34,253 nt of DNA. Origin: Cruoricaptor ignavus. Its GTDB lineage: Bacteria > Bacteroidota > Bacteroidia > Flavobacteriales > Weeksellaceae. Made by a program: the position numbers and the translations under genes. Below the pieces are notes generated by a model. The model ran no database searches and had not been told where the DNA came from. It saw only the letters and a list, made by a program, of their open reading frames with translations. Positions within the stretch are counted from its first letter, which is position 1, and every line of letters begins with the position of its first letter. Shown one piece after another: positions 7,224 to 17,373 of this stretch. The DNA lies in the NCBI GenBank assembly GCA_030538575.1, contig JAUNTR010000005.1, forward strand, positions 1-34,253. The letters are read 5' to 3'.

Positions 7224-8299
7224 TTTTTTTTAGCATCAGTCCCGTTTGCAGATAGAGAAGCCAATTGCATTAGAGCAATTTCTACGGTAAGTCTTGGGTT
7301 TTTAGAATTTTTATAATTAATATCTGCGTGATTGCAAATTTCTATCGCATCTATCAATTCCTGAGGAAGCCATTTTTTACTCTGTACAGAAAATTTTTCT
7401 TTGGTCTTCTCTCCTACTTCAATTAAATTTAAAGTAGTAGGATTTTGTGCCATCATCAAATCTCGGAAATGATTGCCCAAACCTGCAATAAAAACGTGTG
7501 GGTCGAAACCTTTACTTACAACCTCGTTCATCGCATACAAAATTCCAGAAATATCATTGTCTTTTGCTAAATCTGCAATATTCAGATATTCGTCATAATC
7601 TAAGACATTCAATACTTCTGCAGCTTTTGCCAAAGTAATATTTTTCTGAGTAAAAGTCGCCAATCTATCGAAGATAGAAAGTGCATCTCGCAACGCACCA
7701 TCAGCTTTTTGAGCTATCAAATACAATGCATCTTCTTCATAAGCAATACTTTCTTTTTCAGCGATTTTCCTTAGATGTTCTTGTATATCTTCTATGGTAA
7801 TTCGCTTGAAATCATAAATTTGGCATCGGGATAAAATCGTAGGAATAATCTTGTGCTTCTCGGTAGTTGCCAAAATAAAAATGGCGTGTGCAGGCGGTTC
7901 TTCCAAAGTTTTCAGAAAAGCATTGAATGCCGCACCAGAAAGCATATGAACCTCATCTATAATATAAACTTTGTATTTCCCGACTTGCGGTGCGTAGCGA
8001 ACTTGGTCTATCAGTTCCCGAATATGATCAACACCGTTGTTAGAAGCGGCATCTAATTCATAAACATTATACGCAAAACCATCTTCGGAAGTAGAGCCGT
8101 CTTTCTCGTTTATCTTTCTTGCTAAAATTCTAGCACAAGTGGTTTTACCAACGCCTCTCGGCCCGCAAAACAGCAGAGCCTGAGCCAGTTGGTTATTGTC
8201 TATTGCGTGTTCCAACGTATCCGTAATATGGGATTGCCCAACAACAGTATCAAACTCTTGTGGACGATATTTTCGTGCAGAGACAACAAAATTTTCCAT
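7214..8299 (-). CDS. dnaX: DNA polymerase III gamma subunit (short dnaX product)
   Basis: 361 aa clamp-loader AAA+ ATPase. Walker A GPRGVGKT (46-53), Walker B IIDEVHML (113-120), sensor 1 FILATTE, and SRC (157-159) supplying the arginine finger. Between Walker A and ELDAASNN the usual four-Cys zinc module of DnaX is replaced by a short acidic loop (KINEKDGSTSEDG), so no zinc is bound there. The frame ends with SI-stop two codons after the slippery run, giving gamma; tau needs the -1 frame. Its -7 box lies 5 nt before the ATG, which suggests a leaderless or nearly leaderless message. Confidence 0.95.
   Translation of the reverse strand: MENFVVSARKYRPQEFDTVVGQSHITDTLEHAIDNNQLAQALLFCGPRGVGKTTCARILARKINEKDGSTSEDGFAYNVYELDAASNNGVDHIRELIDQVRYAPQVGKYKVYIIDEVHMLSGAAFNAFLKTLEEPPAHAIFILATTEKHKIIPTILSRCQIYDFKRITIEDIQEHLRKIAEKESIAYEEDALYLIAQKADGALRDALSIFDRLATFTQKNITLAKAAEVLNVLDYDEYLNIADLAKDNDISGILYAMNEVVSKGFDPHVFIAGLGNHFRDLMMAQNPTTLNLIEVGEKTKEKFSVQSKKWLPQELIDAIEICNHADINYKNSKNPRLTVEIALMQLASLSANGTDAKKKSI
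7222..7231 (-). other. Slippery A10 run in dnaX
   Basis: On the coding strand GCT is followed by ten A and then GTATCTGA. Frame 0 reads AAA AAA AAA AGT ATC TGA and stops. Slipping back one base, or adding one A during transcription, reads AAG TAT CTG and enters the tau frame. Just downstream AGTATCTGATACT is a palindrome (7210-7222 on the map) that contains the gamma stop. Comparable slip sites are known in E. coli dnaX (ribosomal) and Thermus dnaX (transcriptional). A homopolymer sequencing error cannot be excluded. Confidence 0.7.
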
Positions 8300-8303
8300 T
8301 TTT

Positions 8304-8311
8304 CAAAAGTA
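8304..8311 (-). promoter_or_regulatory. -7 box (TACTTTTG) of dnaX
   Basis: Exact TAnnTTTG match on the minus strand, separated from the dnaX ATG by only AAAA. A start about 5-7 nt downstream would fall on or next to the A of ATG. The expected -33 region is a run of T. Confidence 0.45.
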
Positions 8312-8411
8312 TAAATTTTCTTTCAAAAAAAAAAACTTTGAGGAAATTTTAAATCTTTTTCATTAATTTTATCGTCCCGTCCTGAAAAAAGTGATACAGG
8401 ATTAAATAAAC

Positions 8412-8447
8412 AAAAAATCCTTATCAAAACTCGGATAGGGATTTTTT
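8412..8447. terminator. Bidirectional terminator at the island edge
   Basis: AAAAAATCCTTATC pairs with GATAGGGATTTTTT (one G-T pair) around an 8-nt loop, with U-tracts on both strands. The 20 bases before it (attaaataaacaaaaaatcc) recur at 17754-17770 in front of another terminator of the same design. It separates core dnaX from the accessory AraC region. The 317-bp gap 8300-8616 holds this hairpin, the dnaX promoter, an orphan operator and A-rich sequence, but no gene. Confidence 0.65.
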
Positions 8448-8482
8448 CGTGAAAATCAAACCAAAACTTACGGATTTCAAAC
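8447..8482 (-). promoter_or_regulatory. Orphan class I AraC operator (two half-sites, no gene)
   Basis: Half-sites TCGTGAAAATCAAAC (8447-8461) and TTACGGATTTCAAAC (8468-8482) are 21 bp apart. About 65 bp from here (8451-8515) closely match 12011-12079. In the other copies a -7 box lies 21 bp to the left; here that position is occupied by the terminator stem, and no island gene follows. It looks like a promoter cut off from its gene by a rearrangement. Confidence 0.5.
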
Positions 8483-8616
8483 CATCGGTACATTTTTTTT
8501 GGTGCATAAAAAACAGCCGACTTCGGACATCAGGAAACACGGAAATCCGCATTTGAAAGCAAATAAAAATTCCTGCCGAAAGTCCGCATTTTATTACCCA
8601 AAAAAAACAGGAAACA

Positions 8617-9441
8617 TTACTCTGCCTGCCGTTTCCTATATTCGCTTGGCGAAATACCCGACAGGCGTTTTACATATTGGCTGAAAAAAGAGAGGTTAGA
8701 AAAATCCAATTCTTCGGAAATTTCCATCAGCGTTTTTTCTCGGTTTTTGAGCAACGGCACAATTCCCTGCATAGCGTATTCGCCAATCCATTCGGAGGCG
8801 GTTTTTCCGCTTGCCTGTTTGCACACCCGCGAGAGGTATTTGCCTGTAACACAGAGCTCGGAGCTGTAAAAAGCCACATCTCTGCGTAGCGGAGAGTGCA
8901 CTTGCAGCAATGCCAAAAAACGCTCAAAAAGAGCTGTGGCACGCCTCGGGGTTTGCTCTTCCCGCGCGGCTCGCGAATAGATTTCGAGCATATCGAAAAA
9001 GAAAATCTTTACCGACAACCCCACGATTTCCTCACGAAACGAATGTTCGCCATGTTTCATCCGCCGGCGGAGCAACGCCATTGCGGAACGGTAGATTTCT
9101 TTTTCTTTTTTGTCAGGATACAGCACAGGGTGGCGCAGCATCTGCAAATATACCGGCATTGCCAAAGCCGAATCTATTTTATGTTCGTTCAAATAACGGC
9201 TTGAAATAATGAGGAATTGGGCTTGAAAACCGTCTGTAAAAGACACGTCGGAAACGTTGCTCTGTGCAGGCCAAACAGCAATGCCGTCTTGTTTCAGCTC
9301 AAATTTCCGACCCGACAGACGGAATGTTCCCCTGCCTTTTTTGCAGAAAATATGCACCAAATAATCGTTGAAATCTGCCGGCATACGCTCGTCATCGTAG
9401 CTGTCCAATAGATAAATATCCTGTTGCGGCTTTGCATTCAT
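8617..9441 (-). CDS. AraC-family transcriptional regulator
   Basis: 274 aa from MNAKPQQDIYLL. This start is preferred over an in-frame Met 47 codons upstream because a -7-like box (TATATTTA, 9480-9487) falls inside the longer version and because the paralogue at 21735-22559 is also 274 aa. N-terminal half is a cupin-like sensor; C-terminal about 100 residues hold two helix-turn-helix motifs (SELCVTGKYLSRVCKQ, then MEISEELDFSNLSFFSQYVKR) ending ISPSEYRKR. The 3' flank (about 8540-8580) resembles the flank of that paralogue, so gene and terminator region were duplicated together. Likely targets are the redox genes nearby; inducer unknown. Confidence 0.88.
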   Translation of the reverse strand: MNAKPQQDIYLLDSYDDERMPADFNDYLVHIFCKKGRGTFRLSGRKFELKQDGIAVWPAQSNVSDVSFTDGFQAQFLIISSRYLNEHKIDSALAMPVYLQMLRHPVLYPDKKEKEIYRSAMALLRRRMKHGEHSFREEIVGLSVKIFFFDMLEIYSRAAREEQTPRRATALFERFLALLQVHSPLRRDVAFYSSELCVTGKYLSRVCKQASGKTASEWIGEYAMQGIVPLLKNREKTLMEISEELDFSNLSFFSQYVKRLSGISPSEYRKRQAE

Positions 9442-9641
9442 ATTCCCAAAATGATTATTTTTTATGGAAAAAAGGTCTGTAAATATACGCATTTTTGCAC
9501 CCCGCACCTTCAATATGCTGAGAAATTTGTAATTTTTTTTCGTTAAGGTTGCATCATACAGAACCGAAATGTTTTTTTTCAAATGAAAATTCCCCGCCTG
9601 AAAATGGAGCGTTTCGATAGAGATTTTTTGATATTTTCAAA

Positions 9642-10691
9642 CTAATTTTTCAATTCGTTCATATCAATAACAAAACGGTATTTCACATCGTTTTTCTCCA
9701 AACGGTCGAAAGCTTCGTTTACTGCATTGGGTTTGATGAGTTCGATATCGGCAGTAATGTTGTTTTTGTAACAAAAATCGAGCATCTCCTGTGTTTCACG
9801 AATACCACCGATGTTGCTTCCCGAGAAACTTTTGCGTCCGTTTACCACCATAAACGATGCTATTTCAAGCGGTTCGGCAGGCAACCCAACAAGCACTACC
9901 GCACCATCTACTTTCAGCAAATGCAGGTAGGTATTCACATCGTGCTTCACGGAAACGGTGTCCAAAATCATATCTTGTTTCGGGCAGTTTTTCATCTGCT
10001 CGGCATCGCTTGAGATTACGGCACGGTCGGCACCCATTTTCAGAGCATCGGCAACTTTGCCCGGCGAGGTCGTAAAGACGGTAACTTCCGCTCCGAGGGC
10101 TTTGGCAATCTTCACGGCAACGTGTCCCAAACCGCCGATTCCCAAAATCCCGATGCGTTTGCCCGGTCCGGCGTTCCAATGTTTTAGTGGCGAATACACG
10201 GTAATTCCGGCACAAAGAAGCGGTGCGGCAGCTGCCAAATCATTGAACGACGGCATTTTAAGCACGTATTTTTCGTCGCAAACGTACAGTTTTGAAAATC
10301 CTCCGTAGGTCATTCCGCCCGAAATGGCGTCGGGACTGTTAAAGGAAAACGTAACACCGCTATCGCAAAATTGTTCTTCACCTTCTTGGCATTGTTCGCA
10401 ATGACGGCAACTGTCCACAATACAGCCTACGGCAGCCAAATCGCCGGGTTTGAAATTCGTTACGCTGCTTCCCACAGCCGTTACCCGCCCCACGATTTCG
10501 TGTCCGGGCACAATCGGGTACGTGGCATTGCCCCAATCGTTGTGTACCGAATGCAGGTCGCTGTGGCAGATACCGCAATACAGCACCTCAAACGCTACAT
10601 CTTCAGGACGCAAATCCCGTCTTTCGATGGTCATTTCGTGCATCGGCGTGCCTTGGGCTTCCGTACCGATGGCTTTTACTTGTGTACTCAT
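9642..10691 (-). CDS. Zinc-dependent NAD(P) alcohol dehydrogenase (cinnamyl-alcohol dehydrogenase-like)
   Basis: 349 aa medium-chain dehydrogenase of the YahK/CAD group, expected to reduce aldehydes with NADPH in the cytoplasm. Catalytic zinc ligands lie in CGICHSD and GHE; the structural zinc site is the four-Cys run CRHCEQCQEGEEQFC; the nucleotide site is GIGGLGHVAVKIAKALG. The start MSTQVKAIG at 10691 is chosen because the -7 box (10713-10720) overlaps the alternative Met at 10715. It lies alone between the AraC gene and the NmrA-like gene, both on the same strand, with no class I operator in front. Substrate not predictable from sequence. Confidence 0.93.
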   Translation of the reverse strand: MSTQVKAIGTEAQGTPMHEMTIERRDLRPEDVAFEVLYCGICHSDLHSVHNDWGNATYPIVPGHEIVGRVTAVGSSVTNFKPGDLAAVGCIVDSCRHCEQCQEGEEQFCDSGVTFSFNSPDAISGGMTYGGFSKLYVCDEKYVLKMPSFNDLAAAAPLLCAGITVYSPLKHWNAGPGKRIGILGIGGLGHVAVKIAKALGAEVTVFTTSPGKVADALKMGADRAVISSDAEQMKNCPKQDMILDTVSVKHDVNTYLHLLKVDGAVVLVGLPAEPLEIASFMVVNGRKSFSGSNIGGIRETQEMLDFCYKNNITADIELIKPNAVNEAFDRLEKNDVKYRFVIDMNELKN

Positions 10692-10712
10692 ATTATATAT
10701 TTTTAGGTTTGT

Positions 10713-10720
10713 CAAAGATA
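10713..10720 (-). promoter_or_regulatory. -7 box (TATCTTTG) of the alcohol dehydrogenase gene
   Basis: Exact TAnnTTTG match 21 nt before the ATG at 10691. It fixes the translation start, since it covers the upstream candidate Met. No -33 element or AraC half-site was seen upstream. Confidence 0.5.
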
Positions 10721-10764
10721 CAAATAATTGGAATTGAGGTTCTGTTTTCGGATAAAAAATCTTC

Positions 10765-11340
10765 TTACGGTTTACTAATTCCCAGATTTTCTTTTACATA
10801 CAATTCGGGATTTTGTACTAAAGTTGCCACAAAGGCCGCAATGCTTTTCCGGGAAATTGCCGAACCGCTTTCGGGCTGTCCTTTTCGGGTAAGGGCATAA
10901 TCCACCTCGTTGGCATTGGTAAACCAATCGGGACGGAGAATGGTGTAGTCTAATCCCGAAGCCTCAAAATTGTCCGCCAAAGCCCGATACGGTTTTAAAA
11001 TGGATTTCAAAGGCGTTTCGTAAATGCCGATAGAACTGATGGCAATGACTCGTTTCACGTTGTTTTCTTTCATCGCTTTGATGATGTTTTTCGACATTGC
11101 ATCCAAATCTCCCGAAAGATTTACGTATATAATATCTTGATTTTCAACTGCTTTTTTCAATTGGTCGTATTTCAATACATCGGCTTCAATGACTGTAGTG
11201 CCGATAGTATCGTTTACGCCGGCAATACGGTTTTTGCTTCTGGCTAATAATGTAAGATGAACATTATCACCGTTTTGCAATGTATCAATAACGTGTTTGG
11301 CAAGACTTCCGCTGGCACCGATGATAAGTACGTTTTTCAT
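10765..11340 (-). CDS. NAD(P)-binding NmrA/YwnB-like oxidoreductase
   Basis: 191 aa atypical short-chain dehydrogenase. The N-terminal Rossmann motif is GASGSLAKHV (residues 8-17), followed by LLARSKNRI, where Arg fits NADP binding, and VIEADVLKYD. The YxxxK catalytic pair is not obvious (SSIGIYETPLKS is in the usual place), so it may sense redox state or act on quinones like relatives, rather than be a classical dehydrogenase. The ATG overlaps the stop of a 26-codon signal-peptide-like ORF (ATGA). No clear terminator separates it from the alcohol dehydrogenase gene 73 bp downstream. Confidence 0.85.
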   Translation of the reverse strand: MKNVLIIGASGSLAKHVIDTLQNGDNVHLTLLARSKNRIAGVNDTIGTTVIEADVLKYDQLKKAVENQDIIYVNLSGDLDAMSKNIIKAMKENNVKRVIAISSIGIYETPLKSILKPYRALADNFEASGLDYTILRPDWFTNANEVDYALTRKGQPESGSAISRKSIAAFVATLVQNPELYVKENLGISKP

Positions 11341-11417
11341 TTTGTTATTTTATTTGTTTGTAAATAAATGGTTTGAGTGAGTAGTATTGCAATGATAAAA
11401 AAGAATGTTTTTTTCAT
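11337..11417 (-). CDS. 26-codon signal-peptide-like leader ORF
   Basis: Encodes MKKTFFFIIAILLTQTIYLQ plus six residues and ends TGA inside the ATG of the NmrA-like gene. It has the charge, hydrophobic core and polar end of a signal peptide but no mature protein. It could be a truncated secreted protein, or a translated leader coupling ribosomes to the next gene. Too short for any statistical support. Confidence 0.35.
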   Translation of the reverse strand: MKKTFFFIIAILLTQTIYLQTNKITK

Positions 11418-11476
11418 TTTTAAATAATTGAACGTGATTTTCTTACGTAAATTTATAGCTTTATACGTTTTTTTAA

Positions 11477-11947
11477 TTAAAATGTCCGGGCTACGGAATG
11501 GAGGATAATCCACTGTCCGTTGCGTTTTTCAAGGGTCATCGTTTGTTGTAACCGCCACACGTTACGGCTTCCCCAAATACGGGCATCAAGGCGGTTTCTT
11601 CCTACAAAAACGGCTTTATCGCCCTTGATTTCCACCGAGGTACTGACCTCTTCGTAACTGTAATATTTCATACTTTCGGCATCGATTTCTTTGAACCATT
11701 CGGCACGTGGTTGTACATGGCCCGTGATGTGGGTCAGCGTGTAATTTTTGTCGGTCATTTTTTCCATTTCAGCCGTATTTCGGGCGATTGACAAATCCGT
11801 AAAATGGCGTACAAGGTCGAGGATTTGCTGTTCTTCTGTGCGGTTTGTTTGTTTCATTTCAGTCTGTTTTTCAGTGTTTTGAGGTTTGTTTTGTGCACAT
11901 CCTGCAAGGCTTGCAAGGAAAAATGCCGAGAGTAAAATGAGTTTCAT
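11477..11947 (-). CDS. NTF2-like (SnoaL/DUF4440-type) lipoprotein
   Basis: 156 aa. Lipoprotein signal with lipobox SLAGC (Cys17), then a polar linker rich in Gln and Thr, then an NTF2-like alpha+beta domain from about residue 38 (ILDLVRHFTDLSIARN, AEWFKEID, RNGQWIILHSVARTF). Such domains bind small ligands or act as hydrolases/isomerases; a specific activity cannot be read from the sequence. It has its own promoter with two class I AraC half-sites. Convergence of function with the neighbouring reductases is inferred from the shared operators only. Confidence 0.85.
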   Translation of the reverse strand: MKLILLSAFFLASLAGCAQNKPQNTEKQTEMKQTNRTEEQQILDLVRHFTDLSIARNTAEMEKMTDKNYTLTHITGHVQPRAEWFKEIDAESMKYYSYEEVSTSVEIKGDKAVFVGRNRLDARIWGSRNVWRLQQTMTLEKRNGQWIILHSVARTF

Positions 11948-11977
11948 CTTGTATATAATTTGTTGATTTTAATATTG

Positions 11978-12042
11978 CAAAGATAACGATGTTTACATAT
12001 ACAGTTTTACGGAAATCAAACCGAAACTTACGGATTTCAAAC
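11978..12042 (-). promoter_or_regulatory. Class I AraC-operator promoter of the NTF2-like lipoprotein gene
   Basis: -7 box TATCTTTG (11978-11985); proximal half-site TTACGGAAATCAAAC on the plus strand (12007-12021), 21 bp from the box; distal half-site TTACGGATTTCAAAC (12028-12042), 21 bp further. The proximal site occupies the -33 region, the usual place for an AraC-type activator contacting sigma. Confidence 0.6.
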
Positions 12043-12067
12043 CATCGGCACATTTTTTTGGGCTCAT

Positions 12068-12104
12068 AAAAAAACATCCGACAACGTTTTTAACATTATC
12101 GGAT
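12068..12104 (-). terminator. Terminator of the aldo/keto reductase gene at 12135
   Basis: ATCCGA (12076-12081) pairs with TCGGAT (12099-12104), with further A-T pairs inside; on the minus strand the stem is followed by a G and seven T. Confidence 0.5.
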
Positions 12105-12134
12105 ATCAATGGTTCTCCGTTTCCTAAATGTGGA

Positions 12135-12989
12135 TTACCCCAAACTCTTAGACCACTGCACGAATTGTTTTACCGTTTCGGCATTGTTATGATTCAGAAA
12201 ATGGCTTGCGGCATCGTCTAATCGGGCGACGGCTGCCATATCTTCGTTTGACAATTCAAAATCAAACACCTCAAAATTTTCTTTAATCCGTAGCGGTGTT
12301 ACCGATTTCGGAATCACGACAACATCACGCTGGATGAGCCAACGCAGCGTAACCTGAGCCACCGATTTTCCGTATTTTTTACCGATAGTTACCAGTGTTT
12401 CATTAGTGAAAAGATTGTTTTTGCCTTCGGCGAACGGCGCCCATGACTCGTGTACGATACCGTATTCGTCGAGGATTTTTCGGTCTTCATGCCGTTGGAA
12501 AAACGGATGCGTTTCAATTTGGTTTACAGCAGGTACAATTTCGTTAAATTCAATCAAATCTACCAAGCGGTCGGGGTAAAAATTGCTCACACCGATGGCA
12601 CGGATTTTCCCCGATTTATTCAATTCTTCCAAAGCACGCCAAGCCCCGTACACATCGTTAAACGGCTGGTGCAGAAGGTATAAATCCAACACATCCAATT
12701 GCAGTTTTTCCATTGATTTTTCAAAGGCGGCTTTGGCTTTTTCATATCCGAAATCGGAAATCCACAGTTTGGTGGTTACGAAAATTTCCTCTCTCGGAAT
12801 CCCGCTTTCCCTAATGGCATCGCCCACTGCTTTTTCGTTGCCGTAAGCCTGTGCCGTGTCAATACTGCGGTAGCCTGTTTCCAGAGCGGTCAGCACGCTT
12901 TTTTTACATTCGTCGTAATCGGGGATTTGGAACACGCCGTATCCCAAAATCGGCATCTCTACGCCGTTGTTCAGGTTTACTGTTTTCAT
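12135..12989 (-). CDS. Aldo/keto reductase (2,5-diketo-gluconate reductase type)
   Basis: 284 aa NADPH-dependent reductase of the AKR5-like group. Catalytic tetrad Asp44, Tyr49 ([11 protein letters not shown]), Lys74 (TTKLW), His107 (LLHQPF); cofactor-binding end [19 protein letters not shown]. The start [13 protein letters not shown] is chosen because the -7 box (13034-13041) lies between it and the upstream Met at 13061. It has a single class I half-site. It differs from the other three aldo/keto reductases of the region, which belong to the larger YcsN/AKR11-13-like type. Substrate unknown. Confidence 0.93.
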   Translation of the reverse strand: MKTVNLNNGVEMPILGYGVFQIPDYDECKKSVLTALETGYRSIDTAQAYGNEKAVGDAIRESGIPREEIFVTTKLWISDFGYEKAKAAFEKSMEKLQLDVLDLYLLHQPFNDVYGAWRALEELNKSGKIRAIGVSNFYPDRLVDLIEFNEIVPAVNQIETHPFFQRHEDRKILDEYGIVHESWAPFAEGKNNLFTNETLVTIGKKYGKSVAQVTLRWLIQRDVVVIPKSVTPLRIKENFEVFDFELSNEDMAAVARLDDAASHFLNHNNAETVKQFVQWSKSLG

Positions 12990-13033
12990 TTTTGTTGATG
13001 TTTTATTGTTAGGAATATTTCTTCTGGATTGTA

Positions 13034-13077
13034 CAAAGATAGTGTTTTTATCTTGTAACAATTTACGGAAATCAAAC
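13034..13077 (-). promoter_or_regulatory. Class I AraC-operator promoter (single half-site) of the aldo/keto reductase gene
   Basis: -7 box TATCTTTG (13034-13041) and half-site TTACGGAAATCAAAC (13063-13077), spaced by 21 bp as in the other copies. The distal half-site position (13084-13098) falls inside the 3' end of the next gene and does not match. Confidence 0.55.
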
Positions 13078-13093
13078 CAAAGACAATTTTTTC

Positions 13094-16279
<3,186 letters not shown>

Positions 16280-16305
16280 TTTTTTATCGCTGTTTTTTCG
16301 TAATG

Positions 16306-16370
16306 CAAAAGTACGTAAAATCGCATTGGCAAACTTACGGAAATCAAACCAAAAATTACGGTTTTCAAAT
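16306..16370 (-). promoter_or_regulatory. Class I AraC-operator promoter of the AraC gene (autoregulation)
   Basis: -7 box TACTTTTG (16306-16313), half-sites TTACGGAAATCAAAC (16335-16349) and TTACGGTTTTCAAAT (16356-16370), both spacings exactly 21 bp. Confidence 0.6.
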
Positions 16371-16409
16371 GTTGTGGAACTGCGTTGGCATTTTGCCGAG
16401 CGAATATCG
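16365..16409 (-). pseudogene. Remnant: C-terminus of a further AraC-family gene
   Basis: The minus strand reads YSLGKMPTQFHNI-stop, matching the end TPTQFRKV of the AraC protein next door. Its stop codon falls at the same position inside the distal half-site (base 10-12) as in the intact gene. No helix-turn-helix sequence remains upstream. This is what a tandem copy of the AraC-operator unit would leave after deletion. The remaining gap to 16690 holds a REP-like hairpin and a plus-strand promoter. Confidence 0.5.
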
Positions 16410-16482
16410 GCAAAGGGCGGGAAAACAAGATTTGCAAAAAATGGAGTTCTGGTGCGGTAGAAAATTTTTGTATCTTTGTTGG

Positions 16483-16511
16483 ACTGGTACGAGCAAGATG
16501 CTTGTGCCAGT
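16483..16511. repeat. REP-like palindrome
   Basis: ACTGGTACGAGCA and TGCTTGTGCCAGT form a 13-bp stem (two G-T pairs) with an AGA loop. The CGAGCAAGATGCTTG core recurs in the window at 17587-17605, 17714-17734 and, diverged, at 25816-25836. A stray TATCTTTG box lies just before it at 16470-16477 on the plus strand. Confidence 0.5.
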
Positions 16512-16591
16512 TTGGGGACATTTTGTGTATCATAAAATTCAAATATGTGTAATTAACTGATATGAAACTAAAAATAAATTCCCGAAAAGGA

Positions 16592-16622
16592 TTTGTCATA
16601 ATGAGTTTTATGCGTATATTTG
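16592..16622 (+). promoter_or_regulatory. Bacteroidota promoter of the GNAT-like gene pair
   Basis: TTTG (16592-16595), 19 bp, then TATATTTG (16615-16622): a textbook match to TTTG-N19-TAnnTTTG. Expected start near 16629, leaving a leader of about 60 nt. Confidence 0.65.
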
Positions 16623-16690
16623 TGCGTTAGTAGCAATGTTAACAGCGCAAATTACAAAGCAAATTCAGAAATATTTTGTAAATTAGTGGT

Positions 16691-17224
16691 ATGAATAAAA
16701 ATTCTGAAATGCAGTTGGATTTTGAAATTGATAAACTTACAAAGTCAATTGAAAATGTGATTTCCGGTGAAAGTTTTTTGACTGAAATTATCCGGATTGA
16801 AAGTAAGGACAGTAGAATTTTGAGAAAGTCAGATTGGAGTTTTGATTGGAAGAAAGAACTTAAAGATAGTGAAAATCTTATTTTTAAACTGAATACTGTT
16901 GAAAATCCAAATGTAATTCAAGGCTTAATTTCTTTGACTGATAAAGGCGACCATATTTTTATGAATCTAATTGAAAGTGCCAAATTCAATAAAGGAAAAA
17001 ACAAACTATATAGTGGAGTTGCAGGAAATCTTGTAGCTTTTGGCTGTAAATTTGCATTTGAAAATAATTATGATGGAGTTGTTTCTTTTATTGCGAAAAC
17101 TAATTTGATTTCACATTACGAAAAAACTCTTGGAGCGAAAATATTTGCAGGAAATCGTATGTTTATAGATACGAATGAAGCAAAAATTTTGGTTAAGCAA
17201 TATTTTAAAGATTTTAAGTTATGA
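16691..17224 (+). CDS. GNAT-like N-acetyltransferase domain protein
   Basis: 177 aa, A+T-rich, unlike its G+C-richer neighbours, and on the opposite strand. The C-terminal half has GNAT features: a long helix (AGNLVAFGCKFAFENN), a strand (DGVVSFIAKT) and the closing ISHYEKTLGAKIF, like the hxYEKxGF ending of acetyltransferases. The canonical R/QxxGxG/A acetyl-CoA loop is only loosely matched (around KNKLYSGVAGN). It may acetylate a small molecule or protein; no substrate can be named. The stop TGA overlaps the ATG of a 50-codon gene. It has its own good promoter and is bordered by REP-like palindromes, suggesting acquisition as a cassette. Confidence 0.75.
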   Translation: MNKNSEMQLDFEIDKLTKSIENVISGESFLTEIIRIESKDSRILRKSDWSFDWKKELKDSENLIFKLNTVENPNVIQGLISLTDKGDHIFMNLIESAKFNKGKNKLYSGVAGNLVAFGCKFAFENNYDGVVSFIAKTNLISHYEKTLGAKIFAGNRMFIDTNEAKILVKQYFKDFKL

Positions 17225-17373
17225 TTGAAATTAAAAAACTAGAAGATAAAGAAGTGGTTTTCGTAAATGAAAAACCTACAAAAAAAGAAGATTTGGAATT
17301 TAGTAAGTTTTTGAAAGAAAGGAAATTAAAGAAATCAAATCCAAGAAAACGAGTGAATAAACAAAAAGCATAA
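17221..17373 (+). CDS. Small basic protein coupled to the GNAT-like gene
   Basis: 50 aa, starting MIEIKKLEDKEVVFVNEKP and ending in a strongly basic tail (KKSNPRKRVNKQKA). The ATG overlaps the preceding stop (ATGA), which implies translational coupling, and the codon use matches the partner. Not recognised as any family. The charge suggests RNA, DNA or partner-protein binding; it could be an accessory or immunity-type partner, but it lacks the ribbon-helix-helix pattern of antitoxins of GNAT toxins, which are also usually encoded upstream. Confidence 0.6.
   Translation: MIEIKKLEDKEVVFVNEKPTKKEDLEFSKFLKERKLKKSNPRKRVNKQKA

Noticed and set aside
12007-12042. Operator repeats read as the start of a CRISPR-like or mobile repeat
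   Set aside because: Only two units per site, no spacers, and fixed distance to -7 boxes; promoter elements explain them better.
16691-17373. Classical GNAT-RHH toxin-antitoxin pair
   Set aside because: The small gene is downstream, lacks a ribbon-helix-helix pattern, and the usual acetyl-CoA loop is poorly matched; the pair is reported as unclassified instead.
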